A stretch of DNA of 64,000 bases from Moniliophthora roreri (taxonomy: Eukaryota > Basidiomycota > Agaricomycetes > Agaricales > Marasmiaceae): contig LATX02000200.1 of the NCBI GenBank assembly GCA_001466705.2, positions 1-64,000 of the forward strand, written 5' to 3'. The translations under genes and the position numbers were made by a program. Shown in pieces: positions 37,381-49,419 of the stretch; the first letter of the stretch is position 1, and each line of letters opens with the position of its first letter. A model generated the notes under the pieces. That model saw nothing but the letters and a program-made list of their open reading frames with translations, was not told the origin of the DNA and did no database searches.

Positions 37381-39889
37381 GTCGAGAGGGAGGAAAGGGG
37401 AGAAGAACTTTGGTAAGTAGAGCTTTATGAATATAGTGCGCCCAGTGTTCGGTCCGGCCATTCAGGAGGAAATTGAGCTCGATGCATGGATTACTAGCAT
37501 GCTGAGAGAAGCGATTGTTCTTAGGAGCTTGAATTTCCTCCGCCGAGGGAGTTTAAATACCGAAAATGTAAGTTGCTTCGAGCTAGGTTGACGATCGTAG
37601 TCAAGGAACATCCACAAAGAGGGCAAGGCCAGGAATTTCCCCAGATCTTGTCCATGAAGCTGGTGACAAGAGGAGATTAAGTCTCAAGAAAATCAGGATG
37701 TCGGAGACCATCCCGAGCTCTTGGAAGAGCTTTCTGTCAGTGTGCTGAGTGTGTCCCGGATGTAGAACGCGCAAGGGATCAACAGAAACGTCGGCCAGAG
37801 AAAACCAGAAATTTCGCAACCTAAAGAAGCCAAAAGGGTTGAGTTCCAACCACGTCGATAAGGTTAGAGTGTAGAACCGCAGATAGCCTACAGGAAAGCA
37901 GTCCGTGGAAGAGGATAAAGTCAGAAGGTGCTAAAGCCTAATGGTGCCGCGTGGCATTCCGGCAATTTCCTTATACGAAGTTCTTCGGCTGACATGACTC
38001 TGAACATGTATAGGGGTGAATTGACACGGACACGGAAATGGAAGCGAGACGTCACCTGGTGCGTTATCTGGCTTTGAAGAATGAAGAAGTGCCAGAGAGA
38101 TTCGCTGGCAAATTGAATGGGTATTCCATTTACTGTGGAGGGTTGAGTGCAGGCTTCCACTCAAACATATTGCCAAATCAAAACATGGAATTTACCGGCT
38201 GTTCGCGGGCCTCAATCTTACAATACTCTTCTGCAACTCGATTCTTTGCCATTTGGAAGGGGTTCTAGGTCCCACAACTGCTCCGATCATGCTGATGAGT
38301 AATTCGACAACACGCCTCGTTCTGTGAGTTCATATTTGATCAGCAAGTTTAATTTTCGGAGCGGAAGTTGATGTGGAAATTTGCAGAGGACCGACCACGG
38401 AAAGACATCCCGCGCATGAACGTGCACCATCATGCTACGGCCGAAGGACATTCATATGAATTATATTCAGTCCCCCAAGCCCAAGCTTTTACGATTACTC
38501 AGAAGAAGAGAAGCCATAGGTATTTGATGTGCCTCGCAAAGAGAAGAAAGGTTCGTATGGCTCAAGGCTCACGGAAGATTGTAACCCGGCGCTTGGCCTT
38601 CGTGGCTTCATCTGCACAGTGCATATCTGCTCGGAACGATGTGGTTATCTTCCTCGGTCCATATTGAATCGTGCATTGGTCCCGTCCTGGTCCTGCTAAC
38701 GGGGTTATCTTAGGGTATGATTGACGTACAAATCCTACGTGTTATGGATTTTATCAAACCCTTCATCTTTTACAAATGCCCATCGCACATAGCCATGGTC
38801 CGCCGCAATTCAGAAATGTACGACCAACTAGATCGATCATCAACCCCACTTCAGGCATGTGTTTTCCGCATAGACGATCGAAAAGAGTTCTCCTATAGGA
38901 CCCACTCGTCGATCTCACTCGGCGCTGGCTCCACTGGAGCGTTAAACGGAGGCGAGTGAATGGTCAGTAAACACGACGGTAAAACGGTAAACAAGTACTC
39001 ACTACGGCCGCGGCGACACTTTAGGCGACCCTTTTTAGGCCTTCAGGAGCTAGAACGCTCGGGACCTTGTTAGGTGTTTTATCGGGTTTAAGTTGTTTGC
39101 ATGGTGACATTGAGGCAACAGTGAGGATTTCATAGTGTCGTCCAGCTGAGATTCGGTATGGAGTTCGCTTCTCTTCATGCATAAGTCTCGTAAAAGAGCA
39201 CAGCCAAACGCGTCGTCGACTGCGAACAAGGGGTCGCCAAGAGAATTTGATGACAGGCTGCTTTCTTGCGGCCCGCGCTTCTCGTTCTTGAAGTCCAAGC
39301 TATTTCAAGCTTTGTTGTTCCGTAGCACTCCTGCCTGCCTGTTACCGAGGCAGTGGAGATAATTATAATTATTAGAAAACAACTAGTGGAGAAAAGTGTG
39401 AGATCACGAGTTACCAGCAATATAGATTCACACTCACCTGTCCCGCCACAAACAGCTAAATGATTGATGTTGACTCCCATCTCGGGTTCATCATTGTCAT
39501 GAATGGCAGATTGTCTAAAAGCGCCGATGCTGATTGACTTGGAAGAGGGAACGAGCTTGAGCAGCAGAGACCAACGGGATACGTTCTTTGAGAGATTCCA
39601 GGATATTTTGGTCAATGCAGTGCCACAGTACTAGAGAGGATGGAGAAAGCGGCGGGTTCGCGTTCAAAGGCGTTGAGTCAAAAGGAAATTCGGAACTCCG
39701 GTCACCCGGTGATCCGGGAGTCTACGGAATAAATTCATTTTCCCACGGATATGCCGGCACCGCATTAGTGAATTTGAGTTGAGGGGCCTTGGCGTTCATC
39801 TGGTCCTGTACCACCAACATCACACCAACATCCCCTCCTTTTGTCCGTTTGAACTTTATAATCCTGTCTCTATATTTCTGTGCCAGTTG
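37381..39889. other. Intergenic region between the S53 peptidase and the kinase
   Basis: No gene is firmly supported over 2.5 kb. Minus-strand frames at 37601-37849, 37921-38160 and 39175-39615 and plus-strand frames at 38038-38268 and 38368-38667 lack known motifs. The 39615-39430 frame (DEPEMGVNINHLAVCGGTGE) ends at a plausible GTGAG donor and could be the first exon of a gene divergent from the kinase, but evidence is thin. Confidence 0.3.
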
Positions 39890-42582
39890 ATGTACACAGA
39901 AAGTTCACAATCGAACCAGCATTCTCTTTCGCTTTTTGGCCAGCTTTTTAGCTCAAGATCCACGACGGAGTCGAATATTTCTCTGTCTCGACCCTACAGG
40001 CCCAGGGTTATCACCGAAGAGAGGGAGGACGAGCGTAATACCAGCGCACTCGACCACCTCGATCCAGACCAAAGACTCAGTGCTCAACTAGTTGCTGAAT
40101 CGCAAGCGCAATCACGGGTAGAGAGCGGAGAAAACAACTATAATTCCTCGGCTATCCAACCTCGTTCAGCACCATTACTTCAAGATGACGTGCAGCCAGC
40201 TACTTTATCACCCGCAGCCATGTTCCTATCGGCATTCAATGCGCCACCAGTGTCTGCAAAGGCTCTACCAGACGACGAAGGAGAAGTCGTAGCTGGGTAT
40301 ACTCTAGGTGGAATTATTGGCTATGGGGGCTTCTCAATCATCCGACGTGCGTACTCATCGTCTGGCGACGTCGCTGCAGTGAAGATTGTCAGAAGATCAG
40401 ATCTGTTGAAGCAGAACGACGCCGACCAGGCGAGGAAGCGTCTGGATCATGAGACCCAAGTATGGTCAACGCTCAGTCACGAGCACATCCTTCCACTCTT
40501 CACTTCAGTCCATACCTCTTACGCCGATTTTTTCATCACCCTTCTTTGTCCGTGTGGTTCGCTGTTTGATATTTTGAAGCGGGATGGTCGGCCAGCGTTA
40601 CCGCAGGATGATGTAGGGACGATGTTCCGGCAAGTAGTAAGGGGTTTGCGGTATCTTCATGAAGTTGTGGAGTATGTTCATAGAGATATGAAGCTCGAGA
40701 ATGTACTAGTTGACGAGTATGGGACGTGCAAGATTGGTGATTTTGGTATGTCGAGGAAGATTGGAGAGGTATTAGAGGACGATGTCGAGGTTGTAGACGA
40801 GTCCGAGTTCCCTCAGCCAGGTATACATCGCGCTGCCTCGGTATCGCATCCTTCCACATCCAAAAGACCCGGCCTAGGTGGAATGCCACTGCACCACACG
40901 GTGCGCCATGGTAATCGCCACCGCACCACCACTACCACTGGTCAAAACCCTGTCCCAACCTCTATCGTCCAACCAGGCTCACTGCCTTATGCAGCACCTG
41001 AATTGCTGCTGCCGCCCTCTGCCCCAGGCCCACGTGTACCAGATCCTGCTCAAGATATGTGGGCTCTCGGTGTGATGCTGTACGCACTACTCACCGGTCG
41101 ATTACCATTCGCCGACTCGTTCGAACCTCGGTTAACAATGAAAATTTTACATGGTAAGCACTTTGTATTTATACTTCATCGTAACACGTAACAAGCAATT
41201 AAACTCATTTTTCTTATCATGTAGCCGTTTACGACATTCCTCCTGGCATCGGTTCGGGTGCTGAGCGTATCTTGCAAGGCTGTCTCGACAGATGTGTCTC
41301 TAGCCGATGGACGATTGCCATGGTTGATGAAGTCGCGCCAGGTGTTGGGTGGGGTACCGAGAGTGATAGAATGCATATCGCCACAGATGAAGAACTACGC
41401 ACCCAGACCAAGACTCCTCAATCTCGCTCCCGTTCGCGAGTGGCCGAGATACATGTCCCTGAGACCCCGGCTTGGGACCATGAAGATAACAGGAGTGCGG
41501 CGTCAGCCGATGCTGCTTCCAGGCGGTCTGTTTCTCGCGCCCAGAGATCCCGGTCCAGAGCACCTATCTTGACAGATGAAGGCTCGTCATCAAGAAGTAT
41601 GGAAAGAAGCATGTCGAGACCACGAAGAAGACTGTCACGACCTCCGTCTTCACCGACATTCTCAACCTCGCCTGTCCCTGCGCTGGAGAGAACATCTCGT
41701 TCATCTTCGTCTGCATCATCAGACTTCCAATCTCGCGAACGTGCGCACCCTATGGAACTTGAGCGTGGGCGAAGACCCAAAAAAGCGGCAGTTCCCATCA
41801 GCACGTTCTTATCAAGATCACCCAGTCCCGGTGTATCGCCAAAAACACCCGTGGATCTCATCGCGAGGTTCTCTCCGTCGTCACCTTCGGAAGAAGATGT
41901 TGATGACCTAGAGGAGGAAGGGTCAACTACGCGAGGGCGTACCTTTGCCAAGTCGAGAGCGGTGCCCATACCAATCTCGTCAAAGTCGGGCGTTCATACC
42001 CCTCGAAACAGCGGCGATGATAAGCAGCATGATGACCCCCGTCACCGTATCTATACCATTTCGGCATCACCTCCCATCGAAGACGAAGGGCTGGATGACA
42101 TGTATGGACCCGAATCGCCAAATTGGGGAGAATCTTCATTAACTTTGGAAGGAAGTGTCCTCGGTAGTCCTTCGTCCGCCGCGTCTTCCCTTCCCCCTCG
42201 TACAACGTTCCGACATATCCCGGGGCCAATCACACAGTCCCTGAGCGATGGCGTTGAGAAAGCGAGGTTTAATGTCGTTGCTGAAGATGATGGGCGTAGA
42301 GCAAGGCCACGGCAACGGCAGCAAATGTTGAGGTTTGAGGACGAGCTACCTTTGAAGCAGCGTTCAGGGAGCACACCACCAGGACTGTTACCTCGTTGGT
42401 CGTCTGAGGGTAGTAGCAGCGCGCGACGACCCGAGATGACTACCTTCAGCAGGGGCCGAACAGTACCGACAACAACTGTCATGCTGGGTGCACCTGCGTC
42501 GACGAGAAGCAAGAGTCTCGGCCGCTTTGATATCCAGGATTTTAAATGTGGCCGCGTAGTGGTGAATGAAACGAGCGTCTAG
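39890..42582 (+). CDS. Ser/Thr protein kinase with long Ser/Arg-rich C-terminal tail
   Basis: Two exons (39890-41153 and 41225-42582) joined in frame across a GTAAGC...TGTAG intron give 873 codons. The first in-frame ATG is at 39890; the frame is open further upstream but only with a non-ATG start. Residues 1-140 are a low-complexity leader. The kinase domain then shows a Gly-rich loop (IGYGGFSIIRRA), the ATP-binding Lys in AAVKIV, the catalytic loop HRDMKLENVL, the DFG motif (DFGMSR), PYAAPELL as the APE motif, and DMWALGVMLYALLTGRLPF. The activation segment carries an insertion of about 70 residues, rich in Ser, His, Arg and Thr, between DFG and APE. The domain ends across the intron (SRWTIAMVDE). 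The last 400 residues are disordered, with many RSRS-like and SP sites. Its pathway is not evident; fungal kinases of this shape often act in nutrient or growth signalling. Confidence 0.85.
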
Positions 42583-43158
42583 ATAAGACCTCTTTGCCTC
42601 GAGGCTCAAACTCCACCGATACACCGGATATGGGCTCATGTTACAGCATTTGCCCCCCCTTGATACCGATACTGATACCAGGAAAAAAATATATTCGAGT
42701 TTAATCTTTATCGCACCCTTGACATTCCTTGATTGCTCTTACTCATCTACCATCTGTAGTCCTCAAGAAATCTTGTTTTTCATTATGCCTTGTTTTCATG
42801 GTTTGCAAGGATTGTGTGTAAGTTATTCACTCATGTTGTAGTTTCTTTTCCCTTTTTTTGTTTTCTTCCTCTCTTCATTCGGTTTCATTTGATACACATT
42901 CCCTCACGCACATTTTCCCTTCTTTTTTATTTGATGTGCTGTACGAACATACCCCCCACTCCACATTCCATGATGTACCCACAACATACGTCTAGTTCTT
43001 GTAGCTCTACATTGATGAATACGATGTCGATGATGAACATGCACATCTTCAGACGCAGCACTCTTTTTTTCCCAAATCGTCAGTCAAGACCGTGGAACTC
43101 TTGCAAGTATGTATACATCGCAATAAACGTCGGCTAGTCTTTACATATCCGTTACTAC
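42583..43158. other. Kinase 3' flank
   Basis: T-rich sequence with short frames of low complexity; it probably holds the kinase 3' untranslated region and a convergent terminator region. No gene. Confidence 0.4.
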
Positions 43159-44397
43159 TCAAAGCAATTTGAAAAGTATCACTGAAGAAATCTGTCCCAG
43201 AATTGGGAACCACCAAGCTCTGAATACAACCGTCCATCCTTCCTCTACCAAGATTTTTCTACAACAGTCCATAAATCCCGTATACGGTTCGCAAGAATCC
43301 TCGTGAAATCTGTGGGAACGGTAGTTACGCTTTAGCTGTCTAAAAGAAAAAAGAAGAGATCAACTCACAAAAGCACGTCGTCCTCATCACTATATCTCTG
43401 CATCCCATCATAATCATCTCCTTCCAATAGATCCGAAGCATGCGGTAAAGGTATATATTCCAAATCCAAATCCCGATTTCGTTGTATAGCCAGCCTAGTG
43501 ATAATCACATCCAACGGCGTTAGCATGACGGTGCAACCGATAAATGATGTGATGTAAAGCATGATGGCAGCTGCGAAGAGTGGTAAGAATTCGCTGGGGA
43601 ATTGGGATGCCAAATCAAAGACAAGGTGGAGGATCATCAAGGGTATAGCGGTTTTGAGAGCTATGGCGGTGAATAATCCTGGGGAGAGGTATATGATCCA
43701 TGGATGTCGACGTTCGGAAGGTGAGAGAAGGGCTTTGAAGGCGGTTATTGGGCGGAAGGAGAGCTTGTAGGGTGTTACGATTGCACTGTGGTTAGTGTTG
43801 TCAGTTTCTTACCCGGATACATTCAAGATGGCATGCGACGCACCGCATTGTAAAGAGTACCATAGGTAGCTCGATGATTGCTGAGAAGAATATGAAAGCG
43901 ATGCCTTCAAAAAAGCCTAGCTGGGGTGCAGCAATTAATGCGAGCGGAATGGCAGGGTGTATCTTGGCCAGCATAAGAGAACCTCTTATAAGGATTGTCT
44001 GCAGTAAAATCGGTACTAGAAGCCATATTTTAGCTGGAACCTTGACGAAAAAAAAAAGGTATGGGACTCACCGGATCCTTTATAGAGCCCTGCCCAACCC
44101 TGTCAACGTTTACTTTCAGCAGCATTCTCGACCAACAAGCCTTATATTCACCTCGAGTCGATGCGTCTTCCATATCGTCGAAAAGAAACCATTCAACTGA
44201 ACGCCTAGATTAAGATTGAACAGGCGGATCAGCAGTGCATTTTAGATATTCGTCTGACCTCGATCCTCGTCACGGTTACCATCGGCTGCGGCTGCTTTTG
44301 GGCTGTAACAAGCCCGATACCGGACTACCGCACCGAGAAAAGGAACTAGGAGAATGTGAACTGCGGCATTCACGAACAATGAAGAGACCCAAGCCAT
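43159..44397 (-). CDS. SLC25-like (mitochondrial-carrier-type) membrane protein, copy A
   Basis: The start at 44397 gives MAWVSSLFVNAAVHILLVPF then GAVVRYRACYSPK, parallel to copy B. The middle exon (43640-43367 region) encodes FLPLFAAAIMLYITSFIGC and PLDVIITRLAIQRN followed by an acidic loop (SDEDDVLL). A GTGAGT donor after that loop joins, past an intron, to a last exon encoding PYTGFMDCCRKILVEEGW and FRAWWFPILG, ending at 43159-43161. Repeats of the kind P-L-x(n)-R followed by G-F-x-D-C-x(3)-I-x(2)-E-E-G-W are typical of mitochondrial carrier repeats. The PxDxxK signature is only partly kept (PLDVII). Substrate unknown. It stands in tandem with copy B, 128 bp apart on the same strand. Confidence 0.6.
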
Positions 44398-44525
44398 GAC
44401 ATGGCAGAAGAAGACAAAGATGGGGGAGTGGAGTGACGGAACATGCCGACGGCGAAAGACCTTTTTAGTCCGTCTCAGGCGTTGTCAACGCGGTTACAGT
44501 AAAATTCTCATTAGGCACATGGGGT

Positions 44526-45717
44526 TTACAACAAGTACATTCCGAGAGCAGTAAGCCACCAAGCTCTAAATAGAGTCCTCCATCCTTCCTCTGCAATGAT
44601 GGTATTTAAACAGTCTTGCAATCCATGGTAATATTCTTGTTCATCCTTCAATCTAGAGAACACGTCAGTCCCCATCAGAACCAATTAAAAAGCCCGATTG
44701 AACATACGTTATAACTTCCTCATCAGAGTACGTCTCAACACCATACGCCTCTGCCTCAACAGCCTCCGACGAATTATCATCACTATGCGACCGCTGAATT
44801 GAAAGCCGAACGATGACAACCTGCAAGGGTGCCTGTACCGCTGAACACGCGAGAGCAAAGAAGAAGTATCCCGTAGCTGCCAGCGCAGACAGTGGGTTAA
44901 ATGTACCATTGAACGGCAACAGCAGGATACGAATCATTGGTACCACAGCGATCGAGATGAAAAGCTGTGCAACGAATGCAGTAAAGAGACCGGGTAAGAG
45001 GTACAGATTCCATGGTTTCCGGCGTTCGGTGGGGGAGAGAAGGATGCGGGCGCAAGTGAGAGGGTTGGTGTATGGCAGCTTGTAGGGAGTGACGATGGCT
45101 CTACAGGACATGATCATTACAGGAATGACTTTTTTTTTTGAATCGGGGTCGGTTAACTCACCTATTGGCCAGAACTTGCATAGGAATCCCTACTACCATA
45201 GACAACAGCCCGAATAATATGCTCCCGAGGATACCCAAGTCGTCAAATCTCCACGGAATTCTTGGTGTACTAAAATCGAATCGGAGATAGGCTGCCAATA
45301 CCGATAGGATAAAGACGAATGCAACAAAGGTTGGTGCTAATGGCCAGAGTCAGTATTCAAGTTCATGCGCTCGACCGAAAGCCATGAGACTTACAAAAGC
45401 CCTTGTACAATCCCGAGCATCCCTACGCGTACTCTGTTAATTTTGCCATCTGGACCAACAACTAGGTCACTCACTTCAAGGCGGTACACACGCTTGAGAA
45501 CACTAAAGTAACCCGTTACAGGCGAAGCTATTCCAAAAACTATCAGAACAACATGATGCATCAACAAAACTGACTCACGGTTTGACGCTCCGTTTTCACC
45601 GAGCTGTATACGGCTAGGGTTGTAATGGGCTCTATAGCGCACCAATGCACCGTTCAAGGGCACCGTTATTGCGAGACTAAGTAAAGAGGATGGAAGAATA
45701 AGCCAGGTCCAAGCCAT
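44526..45717 (-). CDS. SLC25-like (mitochondrial-carrier-type) membrane protein, copy B
   Basis: The start at 45717 gives MAWTWLILPSSLLSLAITVP then LNGALVRYRAHYNP. The next exon has PVTGYFSVLKRVYRLEV, a carrier-type matrix helix motif. The middle segment near 45117-44700 encodes a hydrophobic stretch (YLLPGLFTAFVAQLFIS) and PLQVVIVRLSIQRS with an acidic tail (YSDEEVIT). After a GTATG donor the last exon encodes YHGLQDCLNTIIAEEGW and LFRAWWLTALG, ending at 44526-44528. The shared exon plan and same orientation as copy A indicate a tandem duplication. The carrier call is by motif; substrate and membrane are not known. Confidence 0.6.
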
Positions 45718-46661
45718 CGTCAAGTTTTGGGTTTCAGGAGAGTTTTTGATATGGGCGGTGGGAGGAAAAAGGAAGAGAGATGCGCAAGCATATAACGCTG
45801 AGGTATATGTAGGGTAAGGCGCTAGATGAGTATCAATTTTGACGGCTTCCCGCATCAACCATCACAAGCAACAGCAAGTCTGGCGCTCGCACTGCTGAGC
45901 GGCTTTAACTCTGTCTTCATAGTGTAATATCTTTTTAATGTGTACATACGTATATCCCTCTAATCTCATCTAGTAACATTTCTATCGTGATTCGTTTTGT
46001 GTTGATGCAAAGCTAATCATACCTGATAATACCCGATTTCGTTACATAGAATCCTACACCGCCGGAGAGCCAATTTATGGTGGCGTGATGTGCTGAAAGG
46101 GACAGCGAGTGGCTGTGTGCCATGTTGCTGACATATTGGCCCAAAGATTGCCAGGAAAAAGTCCCCATGTCATCATGTCATATGTCATTGATTTCTGAAC
46201 AACGTAAAGGCTCATTTACGCTCGCAGAACGTCCAAAATACTTGGGATGTATCTAATTTTTTACTGCCTACAATCATTGGTGCACCCATTCACAATATAC
46301 AGTCTGCTTCTTCACTGTCTACAGTCTGTGTATGCCTCAAATACCCAAATAAGATTTGGCAGATTCAGTCAATGCCCACACTGTGCTCTATAAAACCATA
46401 AAAATGATCACATTAAAGACAATTTATTCTATACCAAGAGACAGGGGGTTGAGTGTCCAACAGTTGTAATAGAAATCAGATAAGTGCAGTGGGGTGAATG
46501 ACAGCAATGGCAAATGTGAACAATAAGAAAAAAGATTATAGAAATGATGAAAGCATGATGACAGCAGAACAATGATGAACTTGAGATGACAGCAACAATG
46601 ATGACAGATGCAAGACCATGGTGAAGAAATATCACAATAACAAGAAAATCATGGCAGCAGT
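45718..46661. other. Spacer at the edge of the CpG-poor domain
   Basis: No gene is supported. From about 46260 onward the sequence becomes AT-rich and nearly free of CpG. A minus-strand frame at 46635-46429 is a chance-like His/Ile-rich stretch. Confidence 0.4.
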
Positions 46662-47880
46662 CTAGAACTCCATTCCAGCTTCAACAGCCCTCAACCAACC
46701 TGGCTTGTTGACATTATGGCTTACAGTAAGTTGATTCTGGGCACTACTGGAGATGAAGTACTTCTGAAGGTCATCTTGTAAGACCTGTGTGTTAAAACTG
46801 ATAAGAGAAAATGAGTACTAGATCTAAAGGAGGAATTGTATTGCAATGTATGGTTTCAAGAGTGCAGCTTGTTCTGCATCTGTGTGTTTATGGGATTCAG
46901 GTGGTGCATATTGAGCATCCTGGCAAGCACTTCTCAACTGCCAGTCTGTATAGCTCTAGTACTGACTGGGTTTCCAGACATGTTCTCTGGCAGTAGCAGC
47001 ATTGTTAGGCTCTTCTGAGTTGTTGTTGTCTTCATCTTCTTCATTGACACCTGCTGAGTTTGCCTCTGATGATGATGAAGCTGAGCTTGAGCTGGACAGA
47101 GGGATGTTGTTGGATGTTTTGCCACTGGCAGAAGTAGAGACAGATCCTGCAGAAGAATGCTCCAGCAATTTTTGCTTCTCCTGGTTGGCAAGGACCTCCT
47201 CAAAAGCAACAGTGCACTTGTGCTGCACATTATCAGAAGAGATGCTATGGGAAAATAGTATTGTTTGTACTTACAAGGAAAGCAAAGCATATCCAATGTG
47301 CAATGGTGCTTTCCCCCACATTCTTTGGAAGCAGTGTGTTGGCCAGCTTGTTGATTGGTAGTGGTTTAGCACTAGGGTTCTTTGACATAGGAATGGGTTT
47401 TAGTGAGAGGAATATCTGAGGTCTAACATCAGCATTTAATTGATGATGCCACCATATTGGGAATGAACCTTTGACTTTATATTACCACAAAGATTAGAAA
47501 GAAGCTTCTTAATGAGAGGCCTAAGCTTTACCGCAAAATCTTGAACCTCTAGAAACTCTTTCTTGAGTCCAAAGATGTCAGGGTGTTCCATAATAAAAAC
47601 CTGAATCATATTTAGAATAGTCATGAAACACAAACATAGACTCACAATGATATTTTTACTTGTAAGGGTAATGTATGTAGTAGTGCCTGGAGTAGTGAGC
47701 ATTGCACCAAGGTTTTCACCAAGCTTGTCCTAGATGAATGACTTGATTGTGGTACAAAAGTTGAACAGTTTAATGCATGTACCTTAAAGTCTCCACTTTT
47801 GATAAGTGCCATTGCCTCTTTATTGATGCCCTCAGTAATACACCAATTTTATAAACCTTTCAAATTCTACACATATGAAT
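46662..47880 (-). pseudogene. Unrecognised multi-exon gene relic in CpG-poor DNA
   Basis: Peptides separated by plausible short introns read, in order: GINKEAMALIKSGDF (near 47820), LGENLGAMLTTPGTTTYI, FIMEHPDIFGLKKEFLEVQD, LIKKLLSNLCGNIKSK (to 47460), an acidic Ser/Asn-rich linker (near 47150-46970), and LQDDLQKYFISSS ending PGWLRAVEAGMEF at 46662. The order is coherent for one protein with helical N- and C-terminal parts and a disordered linker, but in-frame stops and frame changes lie near 47450-47240 and 46955. I recall no functional name for it. Its location among decayed retroelements suggests a repeat-associated gene family. Confidence 0.4.
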
Positions 47881-48640
47881 GTCAATTGGATGTATTTAAA
47901 TGGTCGAAATGATATTAAATATAGAAATAGAAGGACTGGTATAAGCCTAAGTAGTCAGTCAAAACCTATATATGCTTGGTGGCACCAAACTATAAGTTAA
48001 TTGTACTTATAGTATGCTCCACATGGGTACCAAGTCACTTATAGACTCTCAATATTGTGCATTGAGCATCCCGAAACCTGTAGGGACCTCTATATGGTGT
48101 TGTTCAAAAGAAACACATCAATAGTTGAACATATATATGGTGTATTAAGGGGATATTTTACTTTTAAAACAACTTTCATTTACTTGCAGAGAGCTCATTT
48201 AAGCTCAGGATGATACCTATAATATACCAAGAGAAAAGATATGACAATATCTAAATCAGATATATGATGAAATATTAGCTCAAGTATATGATCACTCCAC
48301 ATTCTGAGAATGGTAATGCAATGATCCCTCCAAGATAGAAGGAAAGTGATAAGATGGATATCAGATAGGACAGATCAACAAGAGGAGAACCATGAGAGAT
48401 AGGAATGAGTCAGTCAGATAGGATGGACAGAACAAAGAAATACTTGATGACTCCTATGGAAGTTGGGAGCATTTCTGAACAATTGAAAGATAGAATAAGA
48501 AACTCCTATGCAGTAGCAACAGATTCTGAACCTAGATACCCATATACTGCACAGAGGGCCTAGCTTGAGTCATGCTTCTGATACCCTGAGATTGTATTTA
48601 TTAGTGACCTGCATACCTATATATGGTATGGGATTACTAT
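47881..48640. other. AT-rich spacer with a small coding relic
   Basis: Mostly non-coding. A plus-strand stretch near 48440-48560 reads SISEQLKDRIRNSYAVATD then a stop, which may be a retroelement coding fragment, but no family motif is visible. Confidence 0.25.
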
Positions 48641-48938
48641 TGTGACAAGGGGCGGAACCCATATATGTTCATTTTGTGATTTTTTCTGTGACTAGTATGA
48701 TATATACCTATTATTATAATTTTATTGTAAATATTTGTTTCTAGCAGTATATAAGGACAGCTATTTTGTAGGTGGGAGCAAGAGGAATCTGCCTCACCAC
48801 TACACAATTTGTATGTGGCTATTGTTTGTATAGAGAAATCACATTTGATCAGATTTTCCTCCTCACATCAGGCTCTAGAGACTCAGAGCAGACCTAGTTG
48901 AGATATAAGACCATAAACCAAACTTAATAGTGACGACA
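48641..48938 (+). repeat. Possible solo LTR
   Basis: The segment starts TGTGACAAGGGGCGG and ends TAGTGACGACA, has a TATATAAGG box in the middle and is non-coding, all LTR-like. No target-site duplication or partner LTR is visible in the window, so this is tentative. Confidence 0.3.
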
Positions 48939-48995
48939 AAGCCAGATATTTGTTCTGTGCTTTAGTGAATAGTCATTTTCAAGTCAAGAGAAGAC

Positions 48996-49419
48996 TGTTA
49001 TGTTACTTGTGCAGCAATGTATCAATTTTTAGTTACTCAACTGAGCAACCTTAGTCAAAGTCAAGTTAGAGGCTTCTGAGGTTCAGAGTTCTGTTATCAC
49101 TGCTAGACACAAGTATTGGATTAACCAGGTCAAGCTGAAGAGCTAAGACCTTGGTGTGTGCACTTAAATAAATACATCTGATGACTATATAATGTTCTGT
49201 AGGCAAGCAGTAGTATTGGGTAAATATGAGTAATCTCCTGGTCCTGCTGGTACATAGTGACACTGTTGGTGTTACAAGTATGAGAATAAGAAGGGGACTG
49301 GAGAGGTGTACATGTCCAAGAGAGAAAGAAGCATAAACAAGAAGGAAAAGGGAACTGAGAAGGTGTATGTGTCCAATAGAAAAGGAAGCACAGGTATATA
49401 AGAAAGAGGAATTGTAACA
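48996..49419 (-). repeat. 3' LTR of element C
   Basis: On the minus strand it starts TGTTACAAT at 49419 and ends CAAGTAACATAACA at 48996, matching the termini of the LTRs of A and B. It is preceded by a purine-rich AGAGGGGTAA tract (49420-49430, as read on the minus strand), matching the ACGGGGGTAA before the 3' LTR of A. TATTTAAG (T at 49170) lies exactly 34 nt before AGCTTGACCT (starting at 49136). Confidence 0.75.

Noticed and set aside
37381..37461. Longer start for the S53 peptidase
   Set aside because: An in-frame ATG at 37461 would put 27 residues before the clear signal peptide that starts at 37380.
39779..39889. Upstream extension of the kinase frame
   Set aside because: The frame is open but begins with TTG, and its translation is hydrophobic and unlike the rest. 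The first in-frame ATG is at 39890.
41272..41972. Antisense and out-of-frame open frames over the kinase C-terminal exon
   Set aside because: They are shadows of a Ser/Arg-rich coding exon; the 41225-42582 frame joins exon 1 in phase and continues the kinase fold.
42638..43137. Plus-strand frames after the kinase
   Set aside because: T-rich low-complexity sequence with Leu/Phe/Ser-biased translation; more likely 3' untranslated and spacer DNA.
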